A stretch of 64,000 bases of DNA from Sphaerosporella brunnea (Eukaryota; Ascomycota; Pezizomycetes; Pezizales; Pyronemataceae): positions 1 to 64,000 of the forward strand of contig VXIS01000145.1 in the NCBI GenBank assembly GCA_008704415.1, given 5' to 3'. A program made the translations under genes and the position numbers. The notes beneath the pieces were generated by a model that ran no database searches, was not told where the DNA came from, and saw only the letters and a program-made list of their open reading frames with translations. This document shows, in pieces, positions 36,393 to 46,779 of the stretch (positions are counted from its first letter, which is position 1; each line of letters opens with the position of its first letter).

Positions 36393-37338
36393 CAGTGTTC
36401 CTAATAGCCAGTCCAAAAAGCCGGGCGTGGGGCTAATTAATTGCGACAGCCGGGTGTTAGCTGAGGTAGCCCGGCTGTCAAAAAAGGCTCCGAGTGATTC
36501 ATAGTGAGTAGGTGGTGCTAGTAGTAGCCCCGACGGCTTGAAACTCGAACCTCAGGTCGACCGTGATCATGAACAACGCTGCTGAACACAAGCCTCGAGG
36601 AAATCTCAACTTCCACATCCGCTCACAGACCGTCGGTCGAGGCTCAAGGTAGGCCTCTTTTTGTTTGTTTAATCATGTTGTATTCGGCCGCTTGCGGCCA
36701 TGACATATATAGAGACGGAGGCATTGCTACCCCTAGGCTCAAAAGTTCTCCTGTGGGTAGGCCTGTGATGTCTTTGTCATTCGGAAGCAGCTGACGCGAT
36801 TACAGTCATTTGGCCTCATTTTGCGCACCGGCTCATTTTGCGCAAGGGCTCAGGGTTTGCAGCGTTCTTGGAAAAGCTCGTACACCACCAAGTTCAAAAT
36901 CCGCGGATAGCACTGCTAGGCATTGCCTACCATTGGCCAGATCCAAGCCCTAAGCCCTTGCGCAAAATGAGCCGGTGCGCAAGATGAGGCCAAATGACTG
37001 TAGGGACTGGACGGTATACCTACTAATTAGGCAGGGTGCGAGCCTAAGGCCGCTGGCTGTAGAGTGTTAAAAGCGCCGAATAGACCTACATCACACTAGT
37101 TATGTGGTATAATAAGGTGATGGGCCGATGAACCCTTCATTATATAAGACTTTAGAGTGATATAGTTTCTTAACACTGCGGGGGATAGTTTTTAATTTTA
37201 CTGCATGTGTGGCTGGCACCGGGAGAGTCCAGAGTGCGGTAAAATATGTGACATATCCGGCAAGCAACCCAAGCAGCCCACCCGTCTTTAAGCAGCCCAC
37301 CTTCAGCCCGACGGGCTGGCTGGCTGTTAGGAACACTG
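36393..37338 (+). mobile_element. hAT-like non-autonomous element (copy B), interrupted
   Basis: Ends are CAGTGTTCCTAATAGCC at 36393 and its inverse GGCTGTTAGGAACACTG ending at 37338. Flanking 8-mers CCTCCTCT and CATCCTGT agree at six of eight positions, consistent with an old 8-bp hAT target duplication. Left and right arms match the respective arms of copy A. The interior is interrupted by a separate 198-bp element at 36803-37000, which accounts for part of its larger size. Confidence 0.72.
36803..37000. mobile_element. 198-bp TA-flanked MITE nested in copy B
   Basis: Left end CAGTCATTTGGCCTCATTTT and right end, in reverse, CAGTCATTTGGCCTCATCTT continue as inverted arms of about 50 bases containing TTGCGCACCGGCTCATTTTG. 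TA lies on both sides (36801-36802 and 37001-37002). This is the layout of a non-autonomous Tc1/mariner- or pogo-type element that inserted into the hAT-like copy B. Confidence 0.82.
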
Positions 37339-38672
37339 CATCCTGTCATCAGAATCAGGCTGTGACTATGTTTTGCGATTCGAATTTGATGCTTCTCAGC
37401 GCCGTGTGAGAAAAAGTCCTTCCGTTTTCGAACTTTTCCATTTCACAAAATGAAAAACGCAGGACTGAGAGACAGTATTGTTGTCGTGTCCTCAGGCGCA
37501 ACAATTGCTACCATGTACAAGTACCATTTCCCATGAGTTATCGGTCTCCACGACTCTGTATGGTAGAACCGCACGAACCGGTGGAATGACTGAATTCTCC
37601 ATTCCTCGAGCATCGGGGAGTCACAAGATCAGGGAATTTTCTCGGCCCAGGCCCAACCGTCTTTTGTGGACTTTTCTGGCTAGATGCCTGTTGGGACTTT
37701 TTGAGTCATGACTATCACTCGTTTCTGGCTTGAGGATGAAACGTCATGACGGGTATCACTGGTTGGCGGGTTTCCTCGTGTTTATTATTTTCTTTGCGTT
37801 GGGCAGTCTGATTGGACCTGTTCGATGTGCACGCAGGCAGGATCAACTCATCCGCAGCGTTTAAGCACAGGTTTCGCAACGTCTGACAATGGCAAAAGTA
37901 TGCATACATAAGCGTGCTGTCTGTCACGCATTTCGTTGTTGGATGCAGTTCATTGTCTGGAGATTCCGCTTAATACATATTAAGCGCTTGATCTCGTAAC
38001 GCATCAAACAATGCATGCGGCAACTGTGATTTGGTGGTGAGAACGCGCTACATATGGTTGGGGACACCTAAAGACGGAGGGGTTTGGGTACCCTGACTTT
38101 GGACAGAGCATCCTCCACCAAAAAAAAGTTATTTTAAAAAATAACACTGTCAGGGGCCTAGTTTTCGATCGCTCTATCGACTGATTAACTCAGAATTTTC
38201 GAATTCTGCCTGGTTGTTGAGAAAATAGGACCCTCCCCCGGGACAAATGTCAGTTATATGGTCAAAAAAGGAAGATTCACGCTCATCACTCGGCACTTTT
38301 GTATGTGTTACTAAGCGAAATGAATGTCAGAAATCCCACAGTGAGTCCCCAACCATACGTAGAATTCCTTATACCGCGCAGTGCGCAGTGACTTACATGT
38401 ACCTAAGTAGGTACGTACACATACACATGCATGCATTCCAGTGCCAAATCCTCAGGTTTTCCTGTAGGTCGCTCCCTAATATGCTGGGAGAGGATCAGAA
38501 GACACATATCCATGAACTTTTATACCAGTTCGAGACCCAATCTGGTAACGACTGTTGCCGCCGAAAGTGAAAGGGTCTGCAGAACATATTTTTAGTCATG
38601 AAAACCCTTGCCTTCCTGTTTGATATTTAAGCAGCACAGTCCGCCTCATCGGCTGCTTACCCAAGCTCTGCA

Positions 38673-40862
38673 ATGAATACCGAACCCGTCGTATTATCCG
38701 TGTCAGCAGCAGCCGCACTGGCTATCTGCTTCCACATTTCCATCATCCCCCACGAAATCGATTTCAAGATCAAGCGACTCCTTGGACTTTATGTAGCCTC
38801 AATCGCAGGACTATACTACCTTCTCCACCGGGAGACTGTTACGAATCCTGGAACCGTAACTGTTCTCAGTGCGACGGTCTTCAATGCAGCACTAACAGCA
38901 AGCATCCTCATCCACCGCATGTTTCTCCACCGAGCTGGAAAGTTCCCTGGCCCTTTCATGGCACGAGTTTCCAAGTTCTACTCTGTTTTCCTTTCGGTCA
39001 AGAAGATGCAGTACCATAAGGAAGTTGAACAGTTGCACAGGAAGTATGGTGACTTCGTGAGAACTGGTACGTTCCCGTCAAGGTTGTGTTGCGAGGGTTC
39101 GATTTCTGAAAATGGAGATATATAGGGCCCCGGGAGGTTTCAGTAATCCGTGCTTCCGCGGTTCAGACTATCTACGGCGCTCAAAGCACTTGCTCAAGAG
39201 CCCCTTTCTACTCCCAAGTAGCCGACCACCCAAACTGTAGTCTCCACGCTTCGCGGGACCGCGTCTACCACAACCTCCGCCGCAGAGCATGGGACCGGGG
39301 CTTCAGCACTGCGATGTTGAAAGACTACGAGCCCCGAATGGGGGCATTGACAGATCTTTTGATCGCGCAACTTCGTTCCCGCGTCGGCACGCCGGTCGAT
39401 ATCACCACTTGGAGCAATTATTACAGTTTTGACGTCATGGGAGACGTTGGCTTTGGAAAGTCGTGGGGAATGCTCGAGAGTGGGAAGCTGCATAAAGCTA
39501 TCAACGAGCTTCATGCGGCTATGGCCCTTCTGGGTTATATAGGCCAGGTTCCATGGCTGTCGAGGTTGTTGATGGAACTTCCGGCGGCTACGAAGGCATT
39601 GAAGGGGTTCCAGGATTGGTGTTGGAAACAAATGGAGGAGAAGAAAAAGGTATGCTCCCTACTCGTACGTTCGAGGCTGTGGCACAATTTAGGCCCATCG
39701 AGGCGTTCTGCTGGCTTGCCGTTGAAACGCCCTCTTTTGGCCCTTGGGGAGCCAGGGCCGTGGATTCTTGGGGTACGTTGGGTCGTTGGACATTGACCCT
39801 CCGGATGTCGATCCCTGGCCGATCGATTGCTAGACCTTTCTGTCGATTGAGTTGAACAACCTTTGGCCGTTGACCGATCAGTCAGTGTCCTGCCTGTTAG
39901 AAATTTAAGTGCGGCGACGCGCTTGTTTGGCAGAGTAGAAGTTCTAGGTGCGCGGTAACGTTCTAAGTATCCGCCACAAGCGAAGGAAATACAAACTAAA
40001 CATCCCAGTATGGCCGGCTGTCTAATAGCATTCCAGCAGAACGCCCCATCTATAACACGAACGTGTTTTCCGATGGCTAACAAAAGCAGAATCTTAACGT
40101 CACAGATAAACCTCGAGACCTGATTACATGGCTATTGACGGACTCAAAGCTAGACACGAAGTTGCCATCGCAAGCCATAAACGAAGACTCCCGCTTGATA
40201 ATTATTGCTGGGAGCGATACCACAGCTTCAACGCTCGCGCACGCTTTTTATTTCCTGGCAAAATATCCCGGGGCATATAAGAAGCTGCAAAACGTTCTGG
40301 ATGCGGCTTTTCCTGGCGGTGATGCGGAGTTCAGTAATGCTACTGCTTGTGGACTTAAGTTTTTGGAAGGAGTTATCTTTGAGACGTTGAGATTGAAACC
40401 GGCGGTGCCGGGTGGAATGCTGCGCATGACACCTCCTGAAGGTAAGCACACAATCCCTCTCGAGTTGCGTAAAACTAACGTAGCCGTAATCCAGGCTTGA
40501 CAATTGACGAAGTATATATCCCCGGCGACGTAGTGGTCAGCGTTCCTACACACTCCATCCAACGAGATGAGCGGTACTACGAGAAAGCGAGCGAGTTCAT
40601 TCCGGAGAGGTGGATGGATGAGAAGGCACACATGGTTAAGGATAAGAGAGCGTTTATTCCGTTCTCGAAAGGCACGTTTGGGTGTGTGGGCAAGAATTTG
40701 GCGTTGATGGAGCTGAGGATGGTACTTGCGAAGGTGGCTTTGAACTTTGAATTGGAGTTTGCGGAGGGCGAGAACGGGAGCAGGATTGAGGAGGAGACCA
40801 AGGATACTTTTACGCTTACGGTGACCCCGCTGTTTGTTATCTTTAAGGAGAGGGAGAAGTAG
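38673..40862 (+). CDS. Cytochrome P450 monooxygenase
   Basis: Haem-thiolate monooxygenase of a fungal family, 545 aa, from four exons: 38673-39066, 39126-39649, 40090-40441 and 40495-40862. The N-terminus is hydrophobic with several membrane-size segments, fitting ER anchoring. Motifs: FPGPFMARVSKFY, the I-helix AGSDTTASTLAHAF, the ExxR motif FETLRLKP, the PERW motif and the haem loop FSKGTFGCVGK with Cys487 as ligand. The usual Arg of the loop (FxxGxRxC) is Phe, as in some other fungal P450s with an FGC loop. The second intron is 440 bp, far longer than the others. A possible TATA-like TTTAAG lies about 45 bp upstream. It has no biosynthetic neighbours in the window. The substrate is unknown. 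Confidence 0.92.
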
Positions 40863-43008
40863 CGGTTGAAATCTAGGTATGTATCTGAGTTCCGAAAGCC
40901 CTTTTTCCGTTGGCCGCAAGAGCGAATATCTCTATGGACGTATATTAGAGTAGAAGCTGCATGGCGTTTTTAGGGATGTCAACGTAGATGGAGGTATATA
41001 ACATGTAAAACAGCGAGTTATGTACAACAGGGTTGACACCGGTGGAAGTTTCCTGTGTTCGAGGGGCAGGTTTTTTGTCTTTTTTTTTCATGCTCGCGCG
41101 CTCGACGCCGTGGAGTTTCGCAGTTGATCTGTAGTTTTGACTTTCTCGTAATATCCCAAGTGACGGCCAGCAAAAAACATGGTATTCTACGCAATGCATC
41201 GGGCTTGAAGGGGGAATGTTGAAACATCGTTTGGCCGGTTTTCTGTACTATACTCGAGTAGAGTGGAATGAACGAAGGTCAGGCTTCATTTTGCCGGCTC
41301 TCGGCTTCAGAGAAATAGCAAACCATGGAGGCCGAGGAGCTGAAAGGCCTAGGACATGCGGATTGATGTGTTTAAAATTTAAAGTATATTAGAAACATGA
41401 TCCGGCAAGAGCTAGGCTACTTACCAAGGGGGGCGGAGTGATATAGTCGCCAACGGGGTCGGAACAGATACCTTCTATCTACCACACGCAGCCAAAATGG
41501 TCCGCACTTCCGTCCTGAACAGCCGCTTGAACACCATCACCAACGCAGAGAAAGCCCGTTCTTGTGATGTGAAAGTTCCGGGCCAGCTTCTCAACGCAGC
41601 GGAAGAACATCCGTCGTGATAGTTGAGTAGATGGAAACGGCTTCAGGATAGAGAAATGGAAACGGGAGAGCAGCTATTAGCTTGGTAATTTATACGGAGA
41701 CGGAGAAGAAGCAAGCATGCACTTATATGGGTGACCGCGGAGCTTCACTGCGTATCACTCAGTTTACGTACAGAAAGGTTCAAGTATTTACCTACTAGCA
41801 AAGAACACCACATCGCAACCTGTACACCCGATGTCACTCAGGGTTCCATCAATTCCGGCACCCGAAAGCCATGAGCTAAGTCAAATACGAGATGACTGTT
41901 GAGGAGGGCCATGAATTGGCGAACGGCACCCTGGCTCGACATGGGGTGGTTTACATTACGAGAGCACCACACGATATCAAGCCTTCGCCTCCACAATTGA
42001 ACGAACAATGCCATGACTAAGACCGACAAGCATCGCCACCGGATTTGGACTGAGCCGGAGACCGCCAAGGAGCAGCCGTTTTTGTGCGAGACAGATGGCT
42101 TCAGTCGTACCGAGCTCCCCGTGACCGGCTCTAGAACGTTGCCAATGAATGAGCTGCATCACCAAGCTCACTCGCCTCGCTCGAGCCTCGGGGAAGAAGA
42201 AGTCGCCTTCCCGGAAACCTCGTTCGAATCGGGGTGATCAAGGATTGTTTTCGGCCTGCTCAGCCACAATCCTGTGGCGTAACGAGACATCACCATGACG
42301 CAGCGGGTAAACACTCCGGGACGAACGGCGCTAGCGTCTAGCCAATCGAAACCTTATGTCGACAACCCAGCAGCTTTTCTTGCGCGTGCGAGTATAAAAA
42401 AACCGACCCTTTGCCCCCCCCTGGAAGACGCTGTGAACCATCTCACTAATCGAAACAGAACCCGCCATGCGTGGCGGTTCATTCTCAGCACACGCAATCT
42501 GGGAACATCGCTGTTCAGAATCAGCCGTCCATAGATGGCCATGGGTGACACCGAGCGTGATCTTCGGGTCCTCTGGCGAAGTCCGGGGCGGGAGGAACCC
42601 GGAGGATGACAGACAACTGATGGCTTAGCCAACCGCTTGGTTGGATGCAATTGACACTCCAATTGGCGTTGCATGCAACAGCTGGATGAGTCCGATGAGA
42701 TCATACTCAGCTGGGGCAAGAGCATCGCCCATCCTGCCTCACTTTGAGGTATCAGGAATTCCATGCTAGGCAGTAAAAAAGGATCCTCGACGGCTTTCCC
42801 GTCCAAATTCGAAAACTACAAGTAGCCGAGAATCAAACCTCTTCCCGCCGGACAGCAGAGATAAAAAGCAGCAAAGAAGCATTCCTGTCTTCCGTTAACA
42901 CACCACACATTGCTCTAACACGGTCACGCCCCCCGGATTCTCCGTGTTCTCCCGTCCACCACTCCGTCTGCCTTTTGCCCGTACAGAGATTTAGTATTTA
43001 CTTCGGCC
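40863..43008. other. Intergenic region with ribosomal-protein fragment
   Basis: Apart from the uS8-like fragment at 41497-41619, overlapping frames at 41838-42237 and 42354-42806 show no recognisable protein. The last 150 bp are probably the leader of the gene starting at 43009. Confidence 0.45.
41497..41619 (+). pseudogene. 5' fragment of a ribosomal protein uS8 (Rps22) gene
   Basis: A 40-codon frame starts MVRTSVLNSRLNTITNAEKA, which is the conserved N-terminus of cytoplasmic uS8/Rps22 (S15a) with a few substitutions. After about residue 20 the similarity stops, and the frame ends 20 codons later. No later uS8 exon is seen downstream. The bases before the ATG (GCCAAAATGG) keep a good start context. 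It is probably a truncated duplicate. The full-length functional gene must lie elsewhere. Confidence 0.65.
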
Positions 43009-44256
43009 ATGTCCACTATGATGGAGACCCTAACGCTTCCTCCCTCGCCTCCCTCGCCTCCATCACTCTCAGTTAGCCCAACTGCCTCGGACGCATCATC
43101 AATGGACCACACCCGCCGCAGTTTTTCGCATATGCATGTGGATGCATTTCGGAGTCCTGGCTCAGCGACGTCGCCACATTACCGTCCAGAAGCCACTTCG
43201 ACAGACCTGAGCAAAATGTCGCCCAGAACACTCCCACTGTCGTTCAGCAACCTTTCAGTGCACGACAAAGACGTTGACGATTCCTCCCCCAAAACCCACG
43301 GCTGCCCAATGTTGACGATCCGCAAAACCTCTAATGCCTCCTTTTCCCGGGACGGTTCCTTGGGTCAATCCTTTGGTCAGAGCCAGGCTACCCCCGCCGG
43401 CACTTCTCCGCGGCGGCATCGCAGGCAATCCTCCATGGAGTTCACCTTCAGCCCCGGAAACGTACGACCCCCCACGGTGACGTGCAGCACCGCGGACATG
43501 CCCTCTGAGTTCATGGGCACCGACAAAGGATTGGAATCTGCGGTCCCTCGTCACCGCCGCAGCTCTGACGTGCACAGTCCTGACGAAGCCATGTTCTCGG
43601 GGAGTCTCGAGGTGCCGACGTGGTACTCCTCCTCGGTTTATGACGATGACGAGATCTGCCACCGCCACCATCATCGGCAGTCAATCACGTCGACGGTGTC
43701 GATCACCTGCTCCGACCGCGATGAGGAAGATCTTCCCAGCCACATGGACCACATTGAAGGCGAGATCGAGAGCACAATCGCCATGGAACCCATGGCGCCC
43801 AGCATGCTCGTCCCGCTCGTCGACCGCTGCGAAGAGATGCAGGATCTTCTCGCGCACCTAGCCAACCAGGCGTGGGTCAAGCTGGTGCAAAACACAATCA
43901 GCGCGGAAACCTACGAGCAGAAGTGCCTGCGTCTGTGGACTGAGACATCGCGTGAGCAGATGCCGGATCTGGAGTGGCTGATGCGGTCCAAGGCTTTACT
44001 GTCCAAGAAGGGCTGCGGCGGCATTTGCGATGGAAGGCTGTGGAACGAGTTTTGCGGCATGGTAGGTTGGGACTCTGGTGCGCCGCTCGAGGAGATCGAT
44101 ATGTTGCGTCATCGCGAGAGTCGGGAAAGCTTGGACTCCACCAGCAGTGGGAAGATGAGTTCCATTGCGGAGGAGGAGGAACAGCCCGGCGAACCTAATG
44201 GGCTTTGCCGATCGGATGCCGAGAAGGTCGGGAAGTCCTCGAGGCGGAATCATTAA
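43009..44256 (+). CDS. Uncharacterised Ser/Pro-rich fungal protein
   Basis: A single-exon 415-aa protein. The first 220 residues are low-complexity, with a Pro/Ser run at the start (LPPSPPSPPSLSVSP) and several RRHRRQSS-like basic-serine motifs that could be kinase sites. A compact part follows from about residue 265 (LVDRCEEMQDLLAHLANQAW through LEWLMRSKALLSKKGCGG and WNEFCGMVGWDSG), which looks like a helical folded domain. The C-terminus is acidic then basic. The ATG at 43009 is the first after a long open leader. I do not recognise the folded part. Function unknown. Confidence 0.7.
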   Translation: MSTMMETLTLPPSPPSPPSLSVSPTASDASSMDHTRRSFSHMHVDAFRSPGSATSPHYRPEATSTDLSKMSPRTLPLSFSNLSVHDKDVDDSSPKTHGCPMLTIRKTSNASFSRDGSLGQSFGQSQATPAGTSPRRHRRQSSMEFTFSPGNVRPPTVTCSTADMPSEFMGTDKGLESAVPRHRRSSDVHSPDEAMFSGSLEVPTWYSSSVYDDDEICHRHHHRQSITSTVSITCSDRDEEDLPSHMDHIEGEIESTIAMEPMAPSMLVPLVDRCEEMQDLLAHLANQAWVKLVQNTISAETYEQKCLRLWTETSREQMPDLEWLMRSKALLSKKGCGGICDGRLWNEFCGMVGWDSGAPLEEIDMLRHRESRESLDSTSSGKMSSIAEEEEQPGEPNGLCRSDAEKVGKSSRRNH

Positions 44257-44652
44257 TGCATCCTCTATGCTGTCGATCGAAGGGGGTGTAGACCTGGTAG
44301 CTGGGAATTTTTTCTACTGATCTTTCGTTTCTCTTCCTGTTTTTCTCCAACTGAAATGGTTCCTAATCCTGTCATCTTCTTTCTGGTTTTTTATCTGGAG
44401 TAAATGTGCCTGTATTCAACGGTGGTGTATCTGTGTTTTCAGCATTTCATCTGGGGGAAGCCTATCACTTCGTGTAGGCGTTCCCGTTGGCTGTCTTCTT
44501 GGGCCCTGTCTCTCTCTGTTAACATCGGAGTTTGTATACATGCATGTACTTTTAACTTTTACAAGTGGGGGAATGAAAACTCTCGAATAATAATTCTTGA
44601 AGGAGGACCAGTGATACACCGTGACCTTGCAGATTGACAGTATCAGTCCCGA
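44257..44652. other. Convergent 3' region
   Basis: Shared 3' flank of the genes ending at 44256 (+) and 44653 (-). It is T-rich just after 44300. No further feature is seen. Confidence 0.5.
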
Positions 44653-45531
44653 TCATCTCGCCTCCCTCACCTCCCTCAATGTCCTGACCTCCTCCACGGC
44701 CTCCTCAAAATCCTCAAACTCGACTCTATCGCCCGTCAACTTCCTAACCCAGGTCTTCCCCTCCATCGCAATCCTCAACCCGGCCTCCTGCATCGCAACG
44801 AAAATGCAAGCAGCAGCCACAGTCCTAGCCGGGAACAAAATGACCAGCCGATAACTCCTCACCGCCTCACTAACCAAACACCACACCGCGGCCCCAATCC
44901 TGGTATCCTTAACGTCCACAACTCTAATCTCTTCCCTCTCGTCGTCAGGCAGATAGTCGATATGCGCGGTCCCATCCAGCGTCAACACCTTCTCGAGCAT
45001 GCGCGGTAGGTAGTCATACGCCAGCGGCAGGCGGATATCGAAGCGCAGCACGCGCAGCAGCAGCAGTTCGGCCGTGACCACGGTGCCGCGCAGGGCATCG
45101 TACAGTGCGGACGGGAACGTCAGCGGCGGGTCCGACGGGTTTAGTAGCGCGTAGGCGGGGAGCAGCAGCTCGCGAAGGCGCCGCGGGGATTCGGTCGCTT
45201 TTGTGGCGAGAGAGAGGGAGGCGAGGGATAGTGTCTATTTCCCTTCCCATACCAACCCACCAGATCAGCAAATCTTACTCCCAGAGAATGGTAGAGGAGG
45301 AGGAGGAGGAGGAGGAGGAGGATTGGGTACGTATTCATCCAGCAACTCCGCCATCGTCTTGTCCGACCGTGCGTGGTGCCGGTACTTGTGCGTGTATACA
45401 AACGCCATCGCCAGCGTTTCCTGCCGCAGCCGCAGCGAGTCGGCGATCAGCGTCATGAAGGAGGCGGCATCAGTGCTGTGCACCAGCGGCGGGGGCGGGG
45501 GTGTCGACTCGCGTTTGCTGGGCGTGTGCAT
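44653..45531 (-). CDS. Cyclin-fold protein, transcriptional-cyclin-like
   Basis: A 260-aa protein of two exons, 45531-45331 and 45234-44653. Residues 1-20 are Pro-rich. The first cyclin box runs from about FMTLIADSLRLRQETLAMAF through YTHKYRHH and, after splicing, TLSLASLSLATKATESPRRL. The second repeat contains LLLLRVLRFDIRLPLAYDYL, GAAVWCLVSEAVRSY, and FPARTVAAACIFVA. Layout fits cyclins that partner transcription-related CDKs (cyclin K/L/T/Q group), but the exact subtype cannot be fixed. The 96-bp intron contains a TCC trinucleotide run, GGA on the plus strand at about 45292-45322. Its start codon is 99 bp from the divergent RCC1-like gene. Confidence 0.82.
45292..45322. repeat. GGA microsatellite inside the cyclin intron
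   Basis: About ten tandem GGA units within the intron of the cyclin gene. If retained in mRNA it would read as a run of prolines in the cyclin frame. Confidence 0.85.
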
Positions 45532-45630
45532 TGTTGCGCTGACTCGAGTTTCGTGTTCGGGACAACGCGCGTGGACGCAACGTAAACAGTTCTAAACTAG
45601 CCCGCCCCCGCAAACTCGAGTCACTCGACA
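45532..45630. promoter_or_regulatory. 99-bp divergent promoter, cyclin / RCC1-like
   Basis: Only 99 bp separate the two start codons, so both promoters and 5' leaders overlap here. The sequence is GC-rich with no evident TATA box. A CTCGAGTCACTCGAC-like segment sits just before the RCC1-like ATG. Confidence 0.5.
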
Positions 45631-46452
45631 ATGGTACTAGAACTCTGGGGCAGCGGCTTCAACGCGCACGGGCAGCTGCTACCAGCCCGCAACACCGACA
45701 TTCGCACGCCCGCCCTCCTCACAACCGGCAAAGCCTCTCTAAAACCGCTGGAAATAACCTGGTCCTCGCTCACATGTATCTACGTCTCCCTCCCACCTCT
45801 TTCTCCAACTCTAACCCCACCAGTCGAACGAGACGGCACAACAACCACTTACGGCACCACCCCATCCGTCCCCGCCGCCGCCGCCGCCCCACCACCACCT
45901 CTCGCAAATGTCCAAATCCTCAAAACCGCCGCCTCCATGACTTCAACCCTGCACCTGACCAGCACAGGCCAGGTCTTAACCGCAGGTGACAGCCGCCACA
46001 GTCTCGGGCGGCGCCCATCCACATCCACACCCGCAGGCACGCCCTGCCCCGTCCCTTCTCTCGTCGAACACAAAATCCACACGATCGCTGCGGGCGGGTT
46101 CATGGGCGCTGCAATTGACGAGATGGGCGGCTGCTACGTCTGGGGCTCGCCGCCGCCGCCGGATGCGGCGGAAGAAGACTTCTCGTTTCTGCCCGAGTAT
46201 GGCGAGGTGGCGCTGGTGGAGCTGGATGAGGACGAGGATGTGGTGGACGTGGCCGTGGGCAGTGGACACGTGCTTGTGCTGGGCGAGAGCGGACGGGTGT
46301 GGGCTGCGGGACGGGCAGAGTGTGGACAGACCCCCGCAGGCGATGGGACGTGGCGACGGTGGGAGCCGGCGCCGTGGAAGGGCAGGGTTACGGCTGTGTT
46401 TGCGGGGCCGGAGGCATGGTGCTCTTTGGTGCTTGTGGAGAGGGAGGGGTAG
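45631..46452 (+). CDS. RCC1-repeat (beta-propeller) protein
   Basis: A single-exon 273-aa protein with RCC1-like repeat signatures: ELWGSGFNAHGQLLPARN at the start, LTSTGQVLTAGDSRHSLGRR, IAAGGFMGAAIDEMGGCYVWG, VAVGSGHVLVLGESGRVWAAG and an end in AWCSLVLVEREG. It is shorter than true RCC1 (about 400 aa or more) and has fewer repeats, so it resembles small RCC1-like proteins of the yeast Ats1 kind. A Pro/Ala-rich insert near residues 85-95 separates the first two repeats. Partner and location are unknown. A chromatin-linked Ran exchange role should not be assumed. Confidence 0.8.
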   Translation: MVLELWGSGFNAHGQLLPARNTDIRTPALLTTGKASLKPLEITWSSLTCIYVSLPPLSPTLTPPVERDGTTTTYGTTPSVPAAAAAPPPPLANVQILKTAASMTSTLHLTSTGQVLTAGDSRHSLGRRPSTSTPAGTPCPVPSLVEHKIHTIAAGGFMGAAIDEMGGCYVWGSPPPPDAAEEDFSFLPEYGEVALVELDEDEDVVDVAVGSGHVLVLGESGRVWAAGRAECGQTPAGDGTWRRWEPAPWKGRVTAVFAGPEAWCSLVLVEREG

Positions 46453-46741
46453 GTGCTTACCGGAGGGCAGGAGGGAAGCTATCTCAGCGAGCAAGCACAT
46501 CACAGAAGTATGCCATGATGTATCACTCGCCCGTCCTTAGGGGGTCTAATAAGATCACATAAATACCGCCAAATAAGGGCTCCCCGTTTGGATAGCCCCA
46601 GTATGACACGAAACGGCCGTTTCAACCAATTACTAAGGTCAAATACCGAACCCTGTTTGGTTGACTCAGTATGGTAATCTCCAGTACCGATGCTGTGCGG
46701 CTTTACCCACCACTACTTGACCTCGCGAGGTCAGTATCCAA

Positions 46742-46779
<38 letters not shown>

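Larger units (their letters stand above)
28921..38672. other. Long gene-poor region with clustered miniature elements
   Basis: Nearly 10 kb without a supportable gene. The left 1.7 kb is probably the 5' region of the PSP1-domain gene and includes a run of 16 G at about 29527-29542. Overlapping frames at 30678-31250, 31623-32333 and 33223-33950 have no family resemblance and no consistent splice model. From 35303 to 37338 there are four inverted-repeat elements (listed separately), including one nested inside another. The stretch at 37340-38672 holds nothing I can name. Confidence 0.5.

Noticed and set aside
36521..36600. Possible tRNA-like segment with GCTTGAAACTCGAACCTC
   Set aside because: It does not fold into a cloverleaf with proper A and B boxes. 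No tRNA gene in the window could be confirmed.
37975..38005. Near-palindrome CGCTTAATACATATTAAGCG
   Set aside because: Too short and isolated to call an element or binding site.
38115..38150. Small hairpin of A/T-rich sequence (GTTATTTT / AAAATAAC)
   Set aside because: Such hairpins arise easily by chance in A/T-rich DNA, and there is no adjacent gene for it to terminate.
38673..46452. Secondary-metabolite gene cluster around the P450
   Set aside because: No polyketide synthase, peptide synthetase, terpene cyclase, transporter or cluster regulator is present near the P450.
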